Shown here: positions 18,731 through 28,711 of the stretch, in pieces | How positions within the stretch are numbered: position 1 is the stretch's first letter | How the letters are laid out: every line of letters starts with the position of its first letter | NCBI RefSeq assembly: GCF_000767055.1 | Contig: NZ_CP006764.1 | Coordinates: 2,480,001-2,544,000 of the forward strand | Direction of reading: 5' to 3' | Source of the DNA: Corynebacterium doosanense CAU 212 = DSM 45436 | GTDB lineage: Bacteria > Actinomycetota > Actinomycetes > Mycobacteriales > Mycobacteriaceae | Length of the DNA stretch: 64,000 nucleotides | Program-made: the position numbers and the translations under genes | Notes under the pieces: generated by a model | Told to the model about the DNA's origin: nothing | Database searches by the model: none | What the model saw: only the letters and a program-made list of their open reading frames with translations

Positions 18731-19767
18731 CTCAGCGCCGACACCACCACCGTCAGGGCCAGGGTGAGGGCAAAAACGAGCGGAAAATGCCCGGAGAAGT
18801 AGTCGATCCCGGTGAGGGGGAACACCACCGCCATGACGGGCAGGTGCCAGAGGAACACCGAGTAGGACCAGCGCCCGAGCGTGGTCATCACGGGCGAGGA
18901 CAGGACCCTATCGCCCGGCGCGAGGGCCACGGGGACAACCACGCAGAACGCGAACGCCGCCCCGGCGAGGATGCGGCGGACGAACTCCCCCGGGGAAGGG
19001 TGGGTCAGGCCGAGGGGGCCGAACCACTCCTGCCCCGCCACCCAGGCGGTGAGCAGGGCGAGCGCCCACCACAGCCAGCGCACCCGGAAGATCCGGGGCA
19101 CGCGGCGCCCCTCGTACTCCGCGGCGAGCAGGCCCACGGCAAACCAGCTGGCGTACGCCGGGGGCCAGATCTGCCGGTTGGCCACGCCGTCTGCCGGGGT
19201 GTCGGCGACAAACGGGAGGTAGGCCCACCCGAGGCTGAGCACGGCCAGGGCGGCGATCGCGGCCATCCGGCTGGCGGGCCGCAGACGTCGCAAAGCCAGC
19301 ACCACCAGGGGAAACACCAGGTAGAACGCCGCCTCCACGCACAGGGACCACAGGTGCGTCAGGCCGCCGACCAGCCCGTCCGGCCAGTAGATCTGCGTCA
19401 TCGTGAGGTTGGCCAGCACCTGTCGCCAGGTCATCGTCGTGGCCTCGGGAAGCAGCACCACCACGGTGACCACCAGCGCGAGGTAGGCCGGCAGGATGCG
19501 CCCGGCCCGCGATCGCCAGTAGCGCCCCACCTGCAGGCGCCCCGTGCCCGGTCCGTAGGAGCGCCACAGGAGGAAGGCCGAGAGGGCGTAGAAGACGGAG
19601 ACGAAGAAGTCGAAACGCGCGAGAACGGAACCGACGGGCGATGCGGGGTCCATGCCGGTCTGGAAGGCCGCATGGGTGGCCACCACCCCGGCCGCGGCGA
19701 CGAAACGCAGCCCCTCGAGGGCGGGCAGGTGCCGGTGGGCGCGGGAGGCCTGAGCGGCGGTGGCCAT
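18640..19767 (-). CDS. tmaT: Acyltransferase-3 family protein, TmaT-like
   Basis: 375-aa membrane acyltransferase with about ten hydrophobic segments. Family motifs are HLPALEGLRFVAAAGVVATH (His in the catalytic R/H region), FFVSVFYALSAFLLWRSY, YWRSRAGRILPAYLALVV and the C-terminal LGRWSYSVFLWHLPVMA. In C. glutamicum a protein of this family close to aftD and pck, TmaT, acetylates trehalose monocorynomycolate before MmpL-driven export. Family and position make this the likely counterpart. The ATG at 19767 is preferred; the frame is open for 31 more codons. Naming is by synteny and family, not by direct comparison. Confidence 0.8.
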   Translation of the reverse strand: MATAAQASRAHRHLPALEGLRFVAAAGVVATHAAFQTGMDPASPVGSVLARFDFFVSVFYALSAFLLWRSYGPGTGRLQVGRYWRSRAGRILPAYLALVVTVVVLLPEATTMTWRQVLANLTMTQIYWPDGLVGGLTHLWSLCVEAAFYLVFPLVVLALRRLRPASRMAAIAALAVLSLGWAYLPFVADTPADGVANRQIWPPAYASWFAVGLLAAEYEGRRVPRIFRVRWLWWALALLTAWVAGQEWFGPLGLTHPSPGEFVRRILAGAAFAFCVVVPVALAPGDRVLSSPVMTTLGRWSYSVFLWHLPVMAVVFPLTGIDYFSGHFPLVFALTLALTVVVSALSYEFIELPGARLVRGRRPGSEQASAAASTH

Positions 19768-19829
19768 GAGCGCTCCCGTATCGTCGTCAACTGTTAGAGG
19801 TGACGCGATTGTATATGGAAGGGGTTCGC

Positions 19830-20816
19830 GTGGACACGACTGCCGCACCGCGCCTCCCACGCCGGCGGCTGGCCTGGCTGGGGGCCTTGACGCTGGTGGC
19901 GTTCCTCTTCGGCTCCTTCCTGGCCCCGATGGTCCTGTGGTTTCTCGAGCCCCTGCCCCGCGATGTCGACAACACCTACGTCACCGAATCCGCCCCCATG
20001 ACCGTGCTGCAGGGCGACGAGGCCATCACCGGCACGGGCCACCTGGAGCAGCACGAACGCACCAGCCCAGGCGCGGACCGCAGCGAGGCCACTGCGCAGT
20101 CCGAGACCCGCGTGTTCCTCGGTGACGAACAGATCGGGCAGCTGCGCGAGGAGCTCACCGTCGACCGGGGCGCCACCTTCCCCGTCCCCGGCTCGCCGGC
20201 GCGGCAGCTGGTGGAGCTGGGTGGCACCAGCGCGGACTTCGAGAGTGAAGCGCCGGCCGGGCTGCGCCACTTCTTCCCCTTCGGCCCCGAGCGCCGTTCC
20301 TACGCCTACCTCGATCCCGTCACGCGCGACACCACCCCGCTGGACTTCGTCGACGAGGTGACCGTGGGCAGCGTCGAGGCCTACCGCTACACCCAGACCA
20401 TCGAGGCGCAGCCGGTGGCCGGCGCCCTCGCGGAGGTGCTGCCGCCGCGCCCCGACCAGCACCCCTACTACTCCGCCACCCGCGACCTCCTCGTCGACTC
20501 CCGCACGGGCCGCATCCTCGACGTCGACGGGACCTATCACCTGTACTACGCCGCGGACGGCTGGGAGGCGCGGCAGACGTCGATCAGCGAGCCCGCCGCC
20601 GGGCGCACCATCTTCCAGCAGCACGTGACGTGGGACGAGGCGACGAAGGCGACGCGTCTCGACGACGCCGAGCACCTGAGCGCCATGCTGCGCACGCTGC
20701 AGGTCCTCGCGTGGATCGGCACCACCGCCGCCGTGCTGCTCGTGCTGCGCATGATGTACCTGGTCTGGAAGCACCGCCGGGCCCTCGCGGCCCGAGCCGC
20801 GCGGGAGCGGTCCTGA
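19830..20816 (+). CDS. DUF3068 (PorA-family) membrane protein
   Basis: 328-aa protein with an N-terminal membrane segment (WLGALTLVAFLFGSFLAPMVLW) and a C-terminal one (VLAWIGTTAAVLLVLRMMY) flanking a large extracytoplasmic domain. This topology and the segment RHFFPFGPERRSYAYLDP fit DUF3068, sometimes annotated as a porin-PorA-like family. I chose the GTG at 19830 because GGAAGGGG lies 5 nt upstream; ATG 19815 is in frame. Probably an envelope factor tied to the neighbouring glycosyl and acyl transferases, since the gene pair with the GT-C-like protein overlaps. Confidence 0.82.
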   Translation: MDTTAAPRLPRRRLAWLGALTLVAFLFGSFLAPMVLWFLEPLPRDVDNTYVTESAPMTVLQGDEAITGTGHLEQHERTSPGADRSEATAQSETRVFLGDEQIGQLREELTVDRGATFPVPGSPARQLVELGGTSADFESEAPAGLRHFFPFGPERRSYAYLDPVTRDTTPLDFVDEVTVGSVEAYRYTQTIEAQPVAGALAEVLPPRPDQHPYYSATRDLLVDSRTGRILDVDGTYHLYYAADGWEARQTSISEPAAGRTIFQQHVTWDEATKATRLDDAEHLSAMLRTLQVLAWIGTTAAVLLVLRMMYLVWKHRRALAARAARERS

Positions 20817-22300
20817 GCCGCGCCCTGCTGGTCGCGTGGGCCGTCTTCCTCGTCGGCGCGCTGACCCACCCGCTCCTCGCGCCGGGCGATCTGGCGCTGC
20901 GCGACATGCTCGTGCTCGACTCCCCCGCCCTGAGCCCCTCGGCCGTGGGTTTCGGCGACCTGCCCGCCCGCAACGCGCCCCAGGACGGGGTGCTCGCCCT
21001 GGTGGGATTGCTTGTCGACGCCTCGTGGTTCGCCCGCCTGCTCATCGTCGCCGGTGCCGGCACCGGCGCATTCGGCGCCGCGCGGCTGGCCCGGGTGGTC
21101 AATCCCCGCGCCTCCGCGTGGGCGGTGGCCGCGGCCATGACCGTGGCGGTGTGGAACCCCTTCGTGGTGGAACGCCTGCTCCAGGGCCAGTGGTCGCTGG
21201 TCATCGCCGCCTGGCTGCTGCCGCTCGTGGCCGCCGCGGCCCTGTCCGGACGGGTCTACCTGTCAGCCGCCACGGTGTTCGCCGCCTCGCTCACCCCGAC
21301 GGGCGCGCTCATGGCCTCACTCGTGGCCGTGGCCACCGCCCGATCCTGGGCCGCCCGCGCCGGCCTCCTGCTCGCCGGGGCGGCGGTGAGTGTGCCCTGG
21401 CTGGTGCCCGGGTTCCTGGGGGCCGCGGACTCCCTCGCCAGCTCGGCCGCGGCCTTCGCCCCGCGGGCCGAGCAGTTCGTGGGCACCCCCGGCGCGCTGC
21501 TGGGCCTGGGCGGGATCTGGAACGCCGACGCGGTGCCCGCCTCGCGGGAGAACGGGTTCGCGCTGTTCGGGGTGGCGCTGGCCGCGGTGCTGCTCACCGC
21601 GTGGCGGCGCTGCCCCGCCCCGCTGCTGATCCTCACCGGCCTGGGCCTCGGCGGGGCGACGCTGGCCTGGCTCGCCCCGGAACTAATGGGCCTGTTCGTC
21701 TCCGAGGTTCCCGGCGGCGGGCTGCTGCGGGACTCGCAGAAGCTGGTGATGCTGGCCATCCCCGGCTACGTTGCTTTGGCCGGCCTGCTCAGCCGCTGGC
21801 CCGCCGTCGCCGCCCTGGCGCTGGCGCTGCTGCAGGTGCCCGACGCGCCCCGGGAGCTGCAGCAGCTGCGCCCGGTGGAGATCGCCGTGGACACTCAACT
21901 GGTGGAGCGGGCCGACGGGCGGGACGTCTACTTCCCCGGCCGCGGCACGCTTGTTGAGCTGGACGGGCGGGTCATCCTCGACCCCTATGCCCGGGCGCTG
22001 AGCAAGGTGGAGTCCGGCGAGCTGCGTGTCGATTCCCACGTCACCGACCTGCCCACCCGGCGTTACCAGGCCGTCGAACGTGCCTGGGCCGCCGGCGACC
22101 TCGGGTTGCTGGAACGCCTGGGTGTCGGGCTCATCGTCACCCCGGACGGTCAGGTCACGGAGACCGCCGCCGCGCCGCAGCCCACCCGCACGGGTGTGGC
22201 CCTGACGCTGTGGTGGCTGGCCGTTGGCGCGTTGCTGACCTATTTAGCCACCCGGCGCAGCAGTTCCTCGAAACGCCGGCCGGTCTCCTCCCACGAGTAA
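20813..22300 (+). CDS. Polytopic GT-C-like membrane protein
   Basis: About 495 aa with roughly ten hydrophobic segments, a topology like GT-C lipid-dependent glycosyltransferases. A short polar stretch near residues 35-60 follows the first segment, and a soluble part precedes the last helix. No sequence motif identifies donor or acceptor. The only in-frame start near the N-terminal helix is a CTG at 20813, sharing CTGA with the upstream stop; no ATG, GTG or TTG is available before the first helix. The 3' end overlaps the convergent GT4 gene by 61 bp. Confidence 0.72.
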   Translation: MSRALLVAWAVFLVGALTHPLLAPGDLALRDMLVLDSPALSPSAVGFGDLPARNAPQDGVLALVGLLVDASWFARLLIVAGAGTGAFGAARLARVVNPRASAWAVAAAMTVAVWNPFVVERLLQGQWSLVIAAWLLPLVAAAALSGRVYLSAATVFAASLTPTGALMASLVAVATARSWAARAGLLLAGAAVSVPWLVPGFLGAADSLASSAAAFAPRAEQFVGTPGALLGLGGIWNADAVPASRENGFALFGVALAAVLLTAWRRCPAPLLILTGLGLGGATLAWLAPELMGLFVSEVPGGGLLRDSQKLVMLAIPGYVALAGLLSRWPAVAALALALLQVPDAPRELQQLRPVEIAVDTQLVERADGRDVYFPGRGTLVELDGRVILDPYARALSKVESGELRVDSHVTDLPTRRYQAVERAWAAGDLGLLERLGVGLIVTPDGQVTETAAAPQPTRTGVALTLWWLAVGALLTYLATRRSSSSKRRPVSSHE

Positions 22301-23331
22301 CCCGCCGCCAGTTCGCGGGCGGCCTCGCCGAGGGCGCGGCGGCGGGGTTCGTCGCTGAGCAGCACCCGCACAGCACCGGGAAGGTCCTTCGGGCCGTTGA
22401 CCAGCACCCCGGTGGTGCCGTCGACGACGGAGTCGCGCAGCCCGCCGGCGTCGACGTAGCCGATGGTGGGCACCCCGTGCTGGGCAGCCTCGACGACGGC
22501 CAGACCCCAGCCCTCCTTGCGCGAGGGCATGAGGTGGATCGCGGCGCGGGCGAGCAGGGCGTGTTTGTAGTCCTCGGTGACCTGCCCATGGAAGATCACG
22601 CGGGCGTCCTGGGCGTACTCGCGTAGCTCATCGGCCCACCAGCCGCTGCCGATGACGTCGAGCACCACGTCGTCCGGCAACTCCCGGACCACGTCGATGG
22701 CGTGCTCGATCTGCTTGTGCGGGACCAGCCGCGACAGCGTGACCAGGTGGGTATGGCCGTCGTCCGCAATGCGCGGCACCTGCGCCGGGACCGGGTCGAT
22801 GCCGTTGGCGATGATGCTGATGTCGCCCTCGGAGATCCCCAGCTCGGCGAGGTCCGCCCGCGAGGATTCCGACACCGTCACGTACGGCGCCCCGCGGTAG
22901 ACGAGCGGGGCGACCCGGGACTCCAGGAACCAGCCGAAACGCCCGATCAGTCGCCCGGCCACCGGCCACTGCTCCCTGTGCCGGTGATGGGTGAGCAGCA
23001 CGGTCGGCGCGCCGGAGATGAGGCGGGCAAAGAACGGGATGCCGTTCTGGGTGTCCACCACCACGTCGAACCTACGCAGGGTCCCCAGGCCGAGCCGGCC
23101 CAGCGCAAGCCCGCCGAGGGCGTTGAGGTACACGGTGTATTTGCCGCCCGAACGGGAGTAACGCACCCCGTTCCTCCTGCTGCGCCGGGGCGCGTCGGTG
23201 TGCCCGGCGGTGCGGTAGACCACGTCGTGGCCACGGGCCGCCAGGTACTCCCCGACACGCTCGAGGTAGCGCTCGGAGCCACCTCCCTGGGGGTGGGTCG
23301 AGTCGCGCCAGCACAACAGAAGAATTCTCAT
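22240..23331 (-). CDS. GT4-family glycosyltransferase
   Basis: 363-aa GT-B glycosyltransferase. The N-terminal domain starts MRILLLCWRDSTHPQGGGSE with the G-G-G-S-E acceptor loop. The C-terminal GT4 domain shows the LVTLSRLVPHKQIEHAIDVV hinge and PSRKEGWGLAVVEAAQHGVP, which is the E-x7-E nucleotide-sugar motif. No signal or membrane segment, so it acts on the cytosolic face. Acceptor and donor are unknown, with a mannosyl or glucosyl transfer to an envelope lipid or sugar plausible from context. It is divergent from mtrP with only 30 bp between. Confidence 0.88.
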   Translation of the reverse strand: MRILLLCWRDSTHPQGGGSERYLERVGEYLAARGHDVVYRTAGHTDAPRRSRRNGVRYSRSGGKYTVYLNALGGLALGRLGLGTLRRFDVVVDTQNGIPFFARLISGAPTVLLTHHRHREQWPVAGRLIGRFGWFLESRVAPLVYRGAPYVTVSESSRADLAELGISEGDISIIANGIDPVPAQVPRIADDGHTHLVTLSRLVPHKQIEHAIDVVRELPDDVVLDVIGSGWWADELREYAQDARVIFHGQVTEDYKHALLARAAIHLMPSRKEGWGLAVVEAAQHGVPTIGYVDAGGLRDSVVDGTTGVLVNGPKDLPGAVRVLLSDEPRRRALGEAARELAAGYSWEETGRRFEELLRRVAK

Positions 23332-23361
23332 GATTTCCGCACCAGCCTAGACTTGGCTCCC

Positions 23362-24132
23362 GTGAATGCACCTGCCACCCGTCGATTAGCCACCCTGTCC
23401 CGGTCGTGGTCGCTGCTGCGCTCCTTCCGCCACGAGCAGCCGCGCCCGGATCTCTTCTACGGCGGCCTCGCGGAGGACACCGCACAACTGGTGGAGGCAC
23501 TGCTTCTCGACGCCCGTGGCCACCACCTCGCCGGCCGGGCCGTCCTCGACGTGGGCGGCGGGCCGGGCTACTTCGCCGACGCCTTCGCCGCGCGCGGCGC
23601 CTGGTACGTGGGCCTGGAGCCCGACGTGGGCGAGATGTCCGCCGCGGGCATCGACGTGGCCGCCGCCGTGCGTGGCGACGGCACCGCCCTGCCCTTCGCC
23701 ACCGACAGCTTCGACGTGGTCTATTCCTCCAACGTCGCCGAGCACGTGCCCGACTTCACCGCCATGGGTGATGAGATGCTGCGGGTGACCCGGCCGGGTG
23801 GCCTGGCAATTCTCTCCTACACCGTCTGGCTCGGGCCCTTCGGCGGTCACGAGACCGGCCTGTGGGAGCACTACGTCGGCGGCGAGTTCGCGCGCCGCAG
23901 GTACGAGCGGCGCCACGGACGGGCGCCGAAGAACGTGTGGGGCCAGTCGCTTTTCGACGTCTCCTGCGCCGACGGCCTGGCCTGGGCCCGGTCGCTGGAG
24001 CGCCGGGGGCTGGCGTCGGTGGAGCTGTGTTTCCCGCGTTACCACCCGTGGTGGGCGTGGTGGATGGTGCGTGTCCCGGTGCTCCGGGAGTTCCTGGTGA
24101 GCAACCTGGTGGTGGTTGCCCGGAAGCTCTAG
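23362..24132 (+). CDS. mtrP: SAM-dependent methyltransferase, MtrP-like
   Basis: 256-aa class I methyltransferase. Motif I is AVLDVGGGPGYFADAFAARG; the acidic strand GLEPDVGEM, post-I DGTALPFATDSFDVVYSSN and motif III RVTRPGGLAILSYT follow. A C-terminal hydrophobic patch (YHPWWAWWMVRVPVLREFLV) could sit on the membrane. In C. glutamicum a methyltransferase at this place beside pck, MtrP, is needed for normal trehalose-mycolate transport. I name it by position and family. The GTG start at 23362 lies just after the divergent GT4 gene. Confidence 0.8.
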   Translation: MNAPATRRLATLSRSWSLLRSFRHEQPRPDLFYGGLAEDTAQLVEALLLDARGHHLAGRAVLDVGGGPGYFADAFAARGAWYVGLEPDVGEMSAAGIDVAAAVRGDGTALPFATDSFDVVYSSNVAEHVPDFTAMGDEMLRVTRPGGLAILSYTVWLGPFGGHETGLWEHYVGGEFARRRYERRHGRAPKNVWGQSLFDVSCADGLAWARSLERRGLASVELCFPRYHPWWAWWMVRVPVLREFLVSNLVVVARKL

Positions 24133-24137
24133 GAGCC

Positions 24138-25334
24138 CTAGGAGCGCGAGAGCAGCAGGGCGTCGCCCTGTCCGCCGCCGCCGCAGAGGCTCACGCCCGC
24201 TTTGCCGGAGCCGCGGCGCTTGAGTTCGTAGGCCGCGGTGAGCGCGAGGCGGGCGCCCGATGCGCCGATGGGATGGCCGAGCGCGATGGCGCCGCCGTGG
24301 ATGTTGCACTGCTCGAGCGGGTAGTCCAGCGCGCGCAGCGATTTCACGGCCACGGCGCCGAAGGCCTCGTTGATCTCGATGAAGTCCAGGTCCGAGGCCT
24401 GCCATCCCTGGCGGCCCAGGGCCTTGAGCAGCGAATCCGCCGGCTGCGCGTGCAGGGAGTTGTCCGGCCCCGCGGTCTGCCCGGCGGCGCCGAGCTCGGC
24501 GAGGTAGTCCAGGCCGCGCTCCTCGGCCCAGGACCTGCGGGTGAGCACGAGCGCTGCCGCGCCGTCGGAGATCGGCGAGGAGTTGCCGGCGGTGATGGTG
24601 CCCGACTCGCGGACGAAGGCGGGACGGAGTTTCGCCAGCGTTTCGACGCTCGTGTCCGGCCTGATCCCCTCGTCGGAGTCCACCACCACGTCGTCGCCCT
24701 TGCGCTGGGGAATGCTCACCGGGGCGATCTCCTCGGCGAAGACCCCCTGCTCGCGGGCCGCGGCGGCGCGGCGGTGCGACTGCGCCGCCACGTTGTCCTG
24801 CTCCTCGCGGGTAATGCTCAGATCATTCAGCGGCCCCTCGGTGAGCACGCCCATGGAGACCTTGTCGAACGCGTCGACCAGGCCGTCGACCTCGAGGGTG
24901 TCCTCGAGCTGCAGCCCGCCGTAGGGCGTGCCCGCGCGTGAGCCCTTGACCACGCGCGGGGCGTTGCTCATCGATTCCTGACCGCCGGCGACGACCACGT
25001 CGGCGTCACCGAGCTGCAGGAGGCGTGCAGCGTGGATCACGGAGTCCAGCCCCGAGAGGCAGAGTTTGTTGATGGTCTCCGCGGGAACGTTCCAGGGGAT
25101 TCCGGCCTGGACGGCCGCCTGGCGGGCGGGGTTCTGGCCCGCACCCGCCTGGATGACCTGGCCCATGATGACGTAGTTGACGTCCTCGGGAGACACCCCG
25201 GAGCGCTCGACGGCGTTTTTGATGGCGTGGGCGCCGAGGTCCACCGCGGTCTGGGAGGAGAGGGCGCCGAGCAGCTTGCCCTGCGGGGTACGGGCACCGG
25301 CGAGGATGACGACGGGATCTGAGGCGTGGGTCAT
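24138..25334 (-). CDS. Acetyl-CoA C-acetyltransferase (thiolase)
   Basis: 398-aa thiolase. The nucleophilic Cys is in INKLCLSGLDSVIHAARLL at about residue 91. The GGQESMSNAPRV motif, NEAFGAVAVKSL, the catalytic His in LGHPIGASGARLALT and the C-terminal Cys in SLCGGGGQGDALLL are all intact, so it should be active. It condenses or cleaves acetoacetyl-CoA or longer 3-oxoacyl-CoA. It is separated from pck by a repeat-filled spacer of about 190 bp, so co-transcription with pck is uncertain. Confidence 0.92.
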   Translation of the reverse strand: MTHASDPVVILAGARTPQGKLLGALSSQTAVDLGAHAIKNAVERSGVSPEDVNYVIMGQVIQAGAGQNPARQAAVQAGIPWNVPAETINKLCLSGLDSVIHAARLLQLGDADVVVAGGQESMSNAPRVVKGSRAGTPYGGLQLEDTLEVDGLVDAFDKVSMGVLTEGPLNDLSITREEQDNVAAQSHRRAAAAREQGVFAEEIAPVSIPQRKGDDVVVDSDEGIRPDTSVETLAKLRPAFVRESGTITAGNSSPISDGAAALVLTRRSWAEERGLDYLAELGAAGQTAGPDNSLHAQPADSLLKALGRQGWQASDLDFIEINEAFGAVAVKSLRALDYPLEQCNIHGGAIALGHPIGASGARLALTAAYELKRRGSGKAGVSLCGGGGQGDALLLSRS

Positions 25335-25381
25335 GGCGGGTGTATCTCCTAGAGGCTGGGTGGTGGCCCCGGGCTGCGGTT

Positions 25382-25516
25382 GGTCTTGAGGGCGCCTTCC
25401 TCAACCAGTCGGTCGAAAGAAGGCGCCCTCAAGACCTCAGGGGCCGATGTCCGGCGTGTGTCGGTCTCCCCGAGACCGCGCGCTTTCAGAACGCGTCCTC
25501 AAGACCGACACACGCC
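25382..25516. repeat. Two hairpins of the GGTCTTGAG repeat family
   Basis: Hairpin one has a perfect 18-bp stem (25382-25399 with 25419-25436). Hairpin two has a 15-bp stem (25453-25467 with 25502-25516). Inside the second, 25472-25506 is the inverted copy of 423-457 with 33/35 identities. The block separates pck from the thiolase gene and may also stop pck transcription. Confidence 0.8.
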
Positions 25517-25528
25517 GCAGGCGGGGAA

Positions 25529-27355
25529 CTAGTCGGCGTCCTCGATGCGCTTCTTCAGGTCGTCGAAGAGCTCGTGGATGCGACCCGGCACGCGGGAGCC
25601 GAGGTCGTCGAGGTACTCGGCGTTGTCCTCGATGGAGGCAGCCCACTGCTCGGGGGGAGCGGTGAGCGCCTCGCGCACGTCGTCCATGTCGGCGTCCAGG
25701 CCGGTCATGTCGATGTCCTCCGCGCGGGCGGTGTTGCCCAGGACGGTCTTGTCGGCCTCGACGCGGCCCTCGATGCGGTCGACGATCCACTTGAGCACTC
25801 GCGAGTTCTCGCCGAAACCGGGCCAGAGGAAACGCTTGTCGTCGCCGCGGCGGAACCAGTTGACCATGAAGACGGACGGCATGCGGTCGCCGCCCTTCTC
25901 GCCCATGTCGAGCCAGTGCTGCAGGTAGTCGCCGACGTTGTAGCCGATGAAGGGCAGCATGGCCATGGGGTCGTGGCGCAGGGTGCCCACCTGGGCCTCG
26001 GCGGAGGCGGCCGTCTGGCCGGAGGAGAGCAGGGTGCCGTGCAGGACGGCGCGCTCCCAGTCCTCGATCTCGGTGACCAGGGGGACGGTGTCCGCGCGGC
26101 GGCCGCCGAAGAGGATGGCGTCGAGCTTGACACCCTTCCAGTCGTCGAACTCCGGCGCGGCGGTCGGGGTCTGCGCGAGGGGCACGCAGTAGCGGGAGTT
26201 GGGGTGGGCGGCGTTGCTGCCGGACTCGGGGGTCCAGTCCTTGCCACGCCAGTCGATGAGGTGCTCGGGCTTCTCGCCGTCCATGCCCTCCCACCAGACG
26301 TCGCCGTCATCGGTGAGCGCGACGTTGGTGAACAGGGTGTTGCCCTTGTCGATGGTCTCCATGGCGATGGGGTTGGAGTCGTAGCTCGTGCCCGGGGCGA
26401 CGCCGAAGAAGCCGTTCTCCGGGTTGACGGCGTAGAGGCCGTCCTCGCGCAGGTGCATCCAGGCGATGTCGTCGCCGACGACCTCGGAGCTCCAGCCCTC
26501 GATGGTCGGGGTGATCATGGCCAGGTTGGTCTTGCCGCAGGCGGACGGGAACGCGCCCGCGACATGGTAGGCCTTGCCCTCGGGGCTGGTGAGCTTGAGG
26601 ATGAGCATGTGCTCGGCCATCCAGCCCTCTTCCTGCGCCATCTTGGAGGCGATGCGCAGGGCGTAGCACTTCTTGGCCAGGATGGCGTTGCCGCCGTAGC
26701 CGGAGCCGTAGGACCAGATCTCCTTGGTGTCCGGGAAGTGGGTGATGTATTTGGTGTCGTTGCAGGGCCAGGGGACGTCCTGCTCACCGGGCTCGAGGGG
26801 GGCGCCCACGGAGTGGAGGCAGGGGACGAAGGAACCGTCGGTGCCGAGCTTCTCCAGCGCCTCTGTGCCCATGCGGGTCATGATGCCCATGGAGAGCACG
26901 ACGTAGGGCGAGTCGGTGAGCTGCACGCCGAGCTTGGGGTTGGGGTCGCTGATCGGTCCCATGCAGAAGGGCACGACGTACATCGTGCGGCCCTTCATCG
27001 CGCCGGTGAAGCGCTCGGTCATCTCTTCCTTCATCGCCGCCGGCGGTGCCCAGTTGTTGGTCGGGCCGGCGTCGGCCTGCTCCTTGGTGCAGATGAAGGT
27101 GCGTGACTCGACACGGGCGACGTCGGCCGGGTTCGAGCGGGCGAGGAAGCTGTTCGGGCGCTTCTCCTCGTTGAGTTTGATCAACGTGCCGCTCTCGACC
27201 AGTTCGGAGGTCAGCCGGTCCCACTCTTCGCGGCTGCCGTCGACGAAGACGACGTCCTCGGGCTGGAACATGTCTACGGCGGAGTTGATCCAGGCGATCA
27301 GATCCTCGTTTTCGGTCGGGGCGGTTCCCGCCAGACCTTTCACTGCTGTGGTCAT
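25529..27355 (-). CDS. pck: Phosphoenolpyruvate carboxykinase (GTP)
   Basis: 608-aa GTP-dependent PEP carboxykinase, converting oxaloacetate plus GTP to PEP for gluconeogenesis. Landmarks are [40 protein letters not shown], the P-loop region [17 protein letters not shown] containing the reactive Cys, [15 protein letters not shown], and [19 protein letters not shown]. The ATG at 27355 has AGGAG 5-9 nt upstream. The same gene sits near trmB-mmpL3 in M. tuberculosis (pckA), so the location is ancestral. Confidence 0.97.
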   Translation of the reverse strand: MTTAVKGLAGTAPTENEDLIAWINSAVDMFQPEDVVFVDGSREEWDRLTSELVESGTLIKLNEEKRPNSFLARSNPADVARVESRTFICTKEQADAGPTNNWAPPAAMKEEMTERFTGAMKGRTMYVVPFCMGPISDPNPKLGVQLTDSPYVVLSMGIMTRMGTEALEKLGTDGSFVPCLHSVGAPLEPGEQDVPWPCNDTKYITHFPDTKEIWSYGSGYGGNAILAKKCYALRIASKMAQEEGWMAEHMLILKLTSPEGKAYHVAGAFPSACGKTNLAMITPTIEGWSSEVVGDDIAWMHLREDGLYAVNPENGFFGVAPGTSYDSNPIAMETIDKGNTLFTNVALTDDGDVWWEGMDGEKPEHLIDWRGKDWTPESGSNAAHPNSRYCVPLAQTPTAAPEFDDWKGVKLDAILFGGRRADTVPLVTEIEDWERAVLHGTLLSSGQTAASAEAQVGTLRHDPMAMLPFIGYNVGDYLQHWLDMGEKGGDRMPSVFMVNWFRRGDDKRFLWPGFGENSRVLKWIVDRIEGRVEADKTVLGNTARAEDIDMTGLDADMDDVREALTAPPEQWAASIEDNAEYLDDLGSRVPGRIHELFDDLKKRIEDAD

Positions 27356-27874
27356 TGATTCTCCTGAATTCGTTGAGCTACGCGGTACCCAGTTAGATCC
27401 CAGTGTCTTTGTGGGGAAAGTGTCGCACGCGACCACCGTTTCCCGGTAAAACCTGATAGCGCCAGAATATCGACTTGCACACCTCCGCGGGTAGCACTAC
27501 GGAGGCCGGCCACGGGCCGCCGGTAATAATCGGGGGCCTCACCCGCGTTTATCCACCAAGTGACCAACAGGTTTAGGGCATAGGACACAGCAGGCCCACC
27601 CCCGGTCAGGGGTGCCCGCCACGCCCGCCGCCTCCCCAACCTCCCCCACCACCCCGCCCGGGCCCCACCCGCGACCGCCGGATATAAAGGTATGCCCTTT
27701 TTTCGCGGCCCCGCCAGGTCGACATTTCCCACCGCGCCCCGACCTCCACGCGGGGACACCACCGACTTCACCCCCGGCACGGCCAGTTGAGCAGTCCGGA
27801 TATATCCAGCAAACACCCACAACCCACGGCGGGGGAATTGGTATCCGCCCACGTCGAGTGGACAATGGTGACCG
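27356..27874. other. 519-bp divergent spacer between pck and trmB
   Basis: No convincing gene is seen. The pck-proximal end contains a good Shine-Dalgarno and, further up, TGTGGGGAAAG near 27410-27420, a run of Gs of the kind carbon-source regulators of corynebacteria recognise; this is only suggestive. The centre is a C-rich low-complexity tract (about 27600-27680). AT-rich patches GGATATAAAGGTATGCC near 27680 and GGATATATCC near 27800 are possible promoter elements for trmB. Confidence 0.5.
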
Positions 27875-28657
27875 ATGAATAGCACTGACAACTCCCCCGA
27901 ACTTTCCGGCATCGGGGAACTTCCCGCCGGCCGGCCCCCGCAGACCGACTTCACCGACGGCCTGGACTATCCCCGGCTCGGCTCGGTCACGTTCCGTCGC
28001 GGCACCCTGACCGACAACCAGGAGGCCACCTTCGCCGAGCACTGGCCGCGCCTGGGAAAGGTGCTTGACGACGAACTGATCGACGTGGATTCCTGGTTCG
28101 GACGCTCCGGCCACCCCACCATCCTGGAGATCGGCTCCGGCACCGGCACCTCCACGGCCGCGATGGCCCCGGTGGAGGCGGACACCAACGTCATCGCCGT
28201 GGAGCTGTACAAGCCCGGCCTGGCCAAGCTGCTGGGCGCGGTCGTCCGCGGGAACATCGACAACGTGCGCATGGTCCGCGGCGACGGCATCGAGGTGCTG
28301 GCCCGGATGATCCCGGAGAAATCCCTCGACGGCGTGCGCATCTTCTTCCCGGACCCCTGGCCGAAGGCCCGGCACCACAAACGCCGCATCATCCAGTCCG
28401 GCCCGCTGCGGCTGATCGCCACCCGGCTCAAACCCGGCGGGGTGCTGCACGTGGCCACGGACCACGCGGATTACGCCGAGTGGATCGACGAGCTCGTGCA
28501 GGTCGAGGATCTGCTGGAGTTCCGCGGCTGGCCGTGGGAGGATGCACCGCTGCTCACGGACCGGCAGGTGATCACCAAGTTCGAGGGCAAGGGTCTCGAC
28601 AAGGACCACACCATCAACGAGTATCTCTGGCAGCGCACCGACGCGCCGAACCCCTAG
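27875..28657 (+). CDS. trmB: tRNA (guanine-N7)-methyltransferase
   Basis: 260-aa class I methyltransferase that forms m7G46 in tRNA. Characteristic segments are [23 protein letters not shown] motif I ([20 protein letters not shown]), [31 protein letters not shown] and the TrmB hallmark [19 protein letters not shown], followed by [17 protein letters not shown]. About 40 residues precede the core. It lies ahead of the NYN gene and cmpL1, the order also known around mycobacterial mmpL3. Confidence 0.95.
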   Translation: MNSTDNSPELSGIGELPAGRPPQTDFTDGLDYPRLGSVTFRRGTLTDNQEATFAEHWPRLGKVLDDELIDVDSWFGRSGHPTILEIGSGTGTSTAAMAPVEADTNVIAVELYKPGLAKLLGAVVRGNIDNVRMVRGDGIEVLARMIPEKSLDGVRIFFPDPWPKARHHKRRIIQSGPLRLIATRLKPGGVLHVATDHADYAEWIDELVQVEDLLEFRGWPWEDAPLLTDRQVITKFEGKGLDKDHTINEYLWQRTDAPNP

Positions 28658-28711
28658 AACTCATTTATTTAGGCCCACAATCAACTCCGAAATGAGCGTG
28701 ACCTCGAAGTC

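Noticed and set aside
25340..27106. 588-codon open frame antisense to pck
   Set aside because: Shadow of pck; the Val/Gly/Leu-rich translation has no domain and crosses the repeat region.
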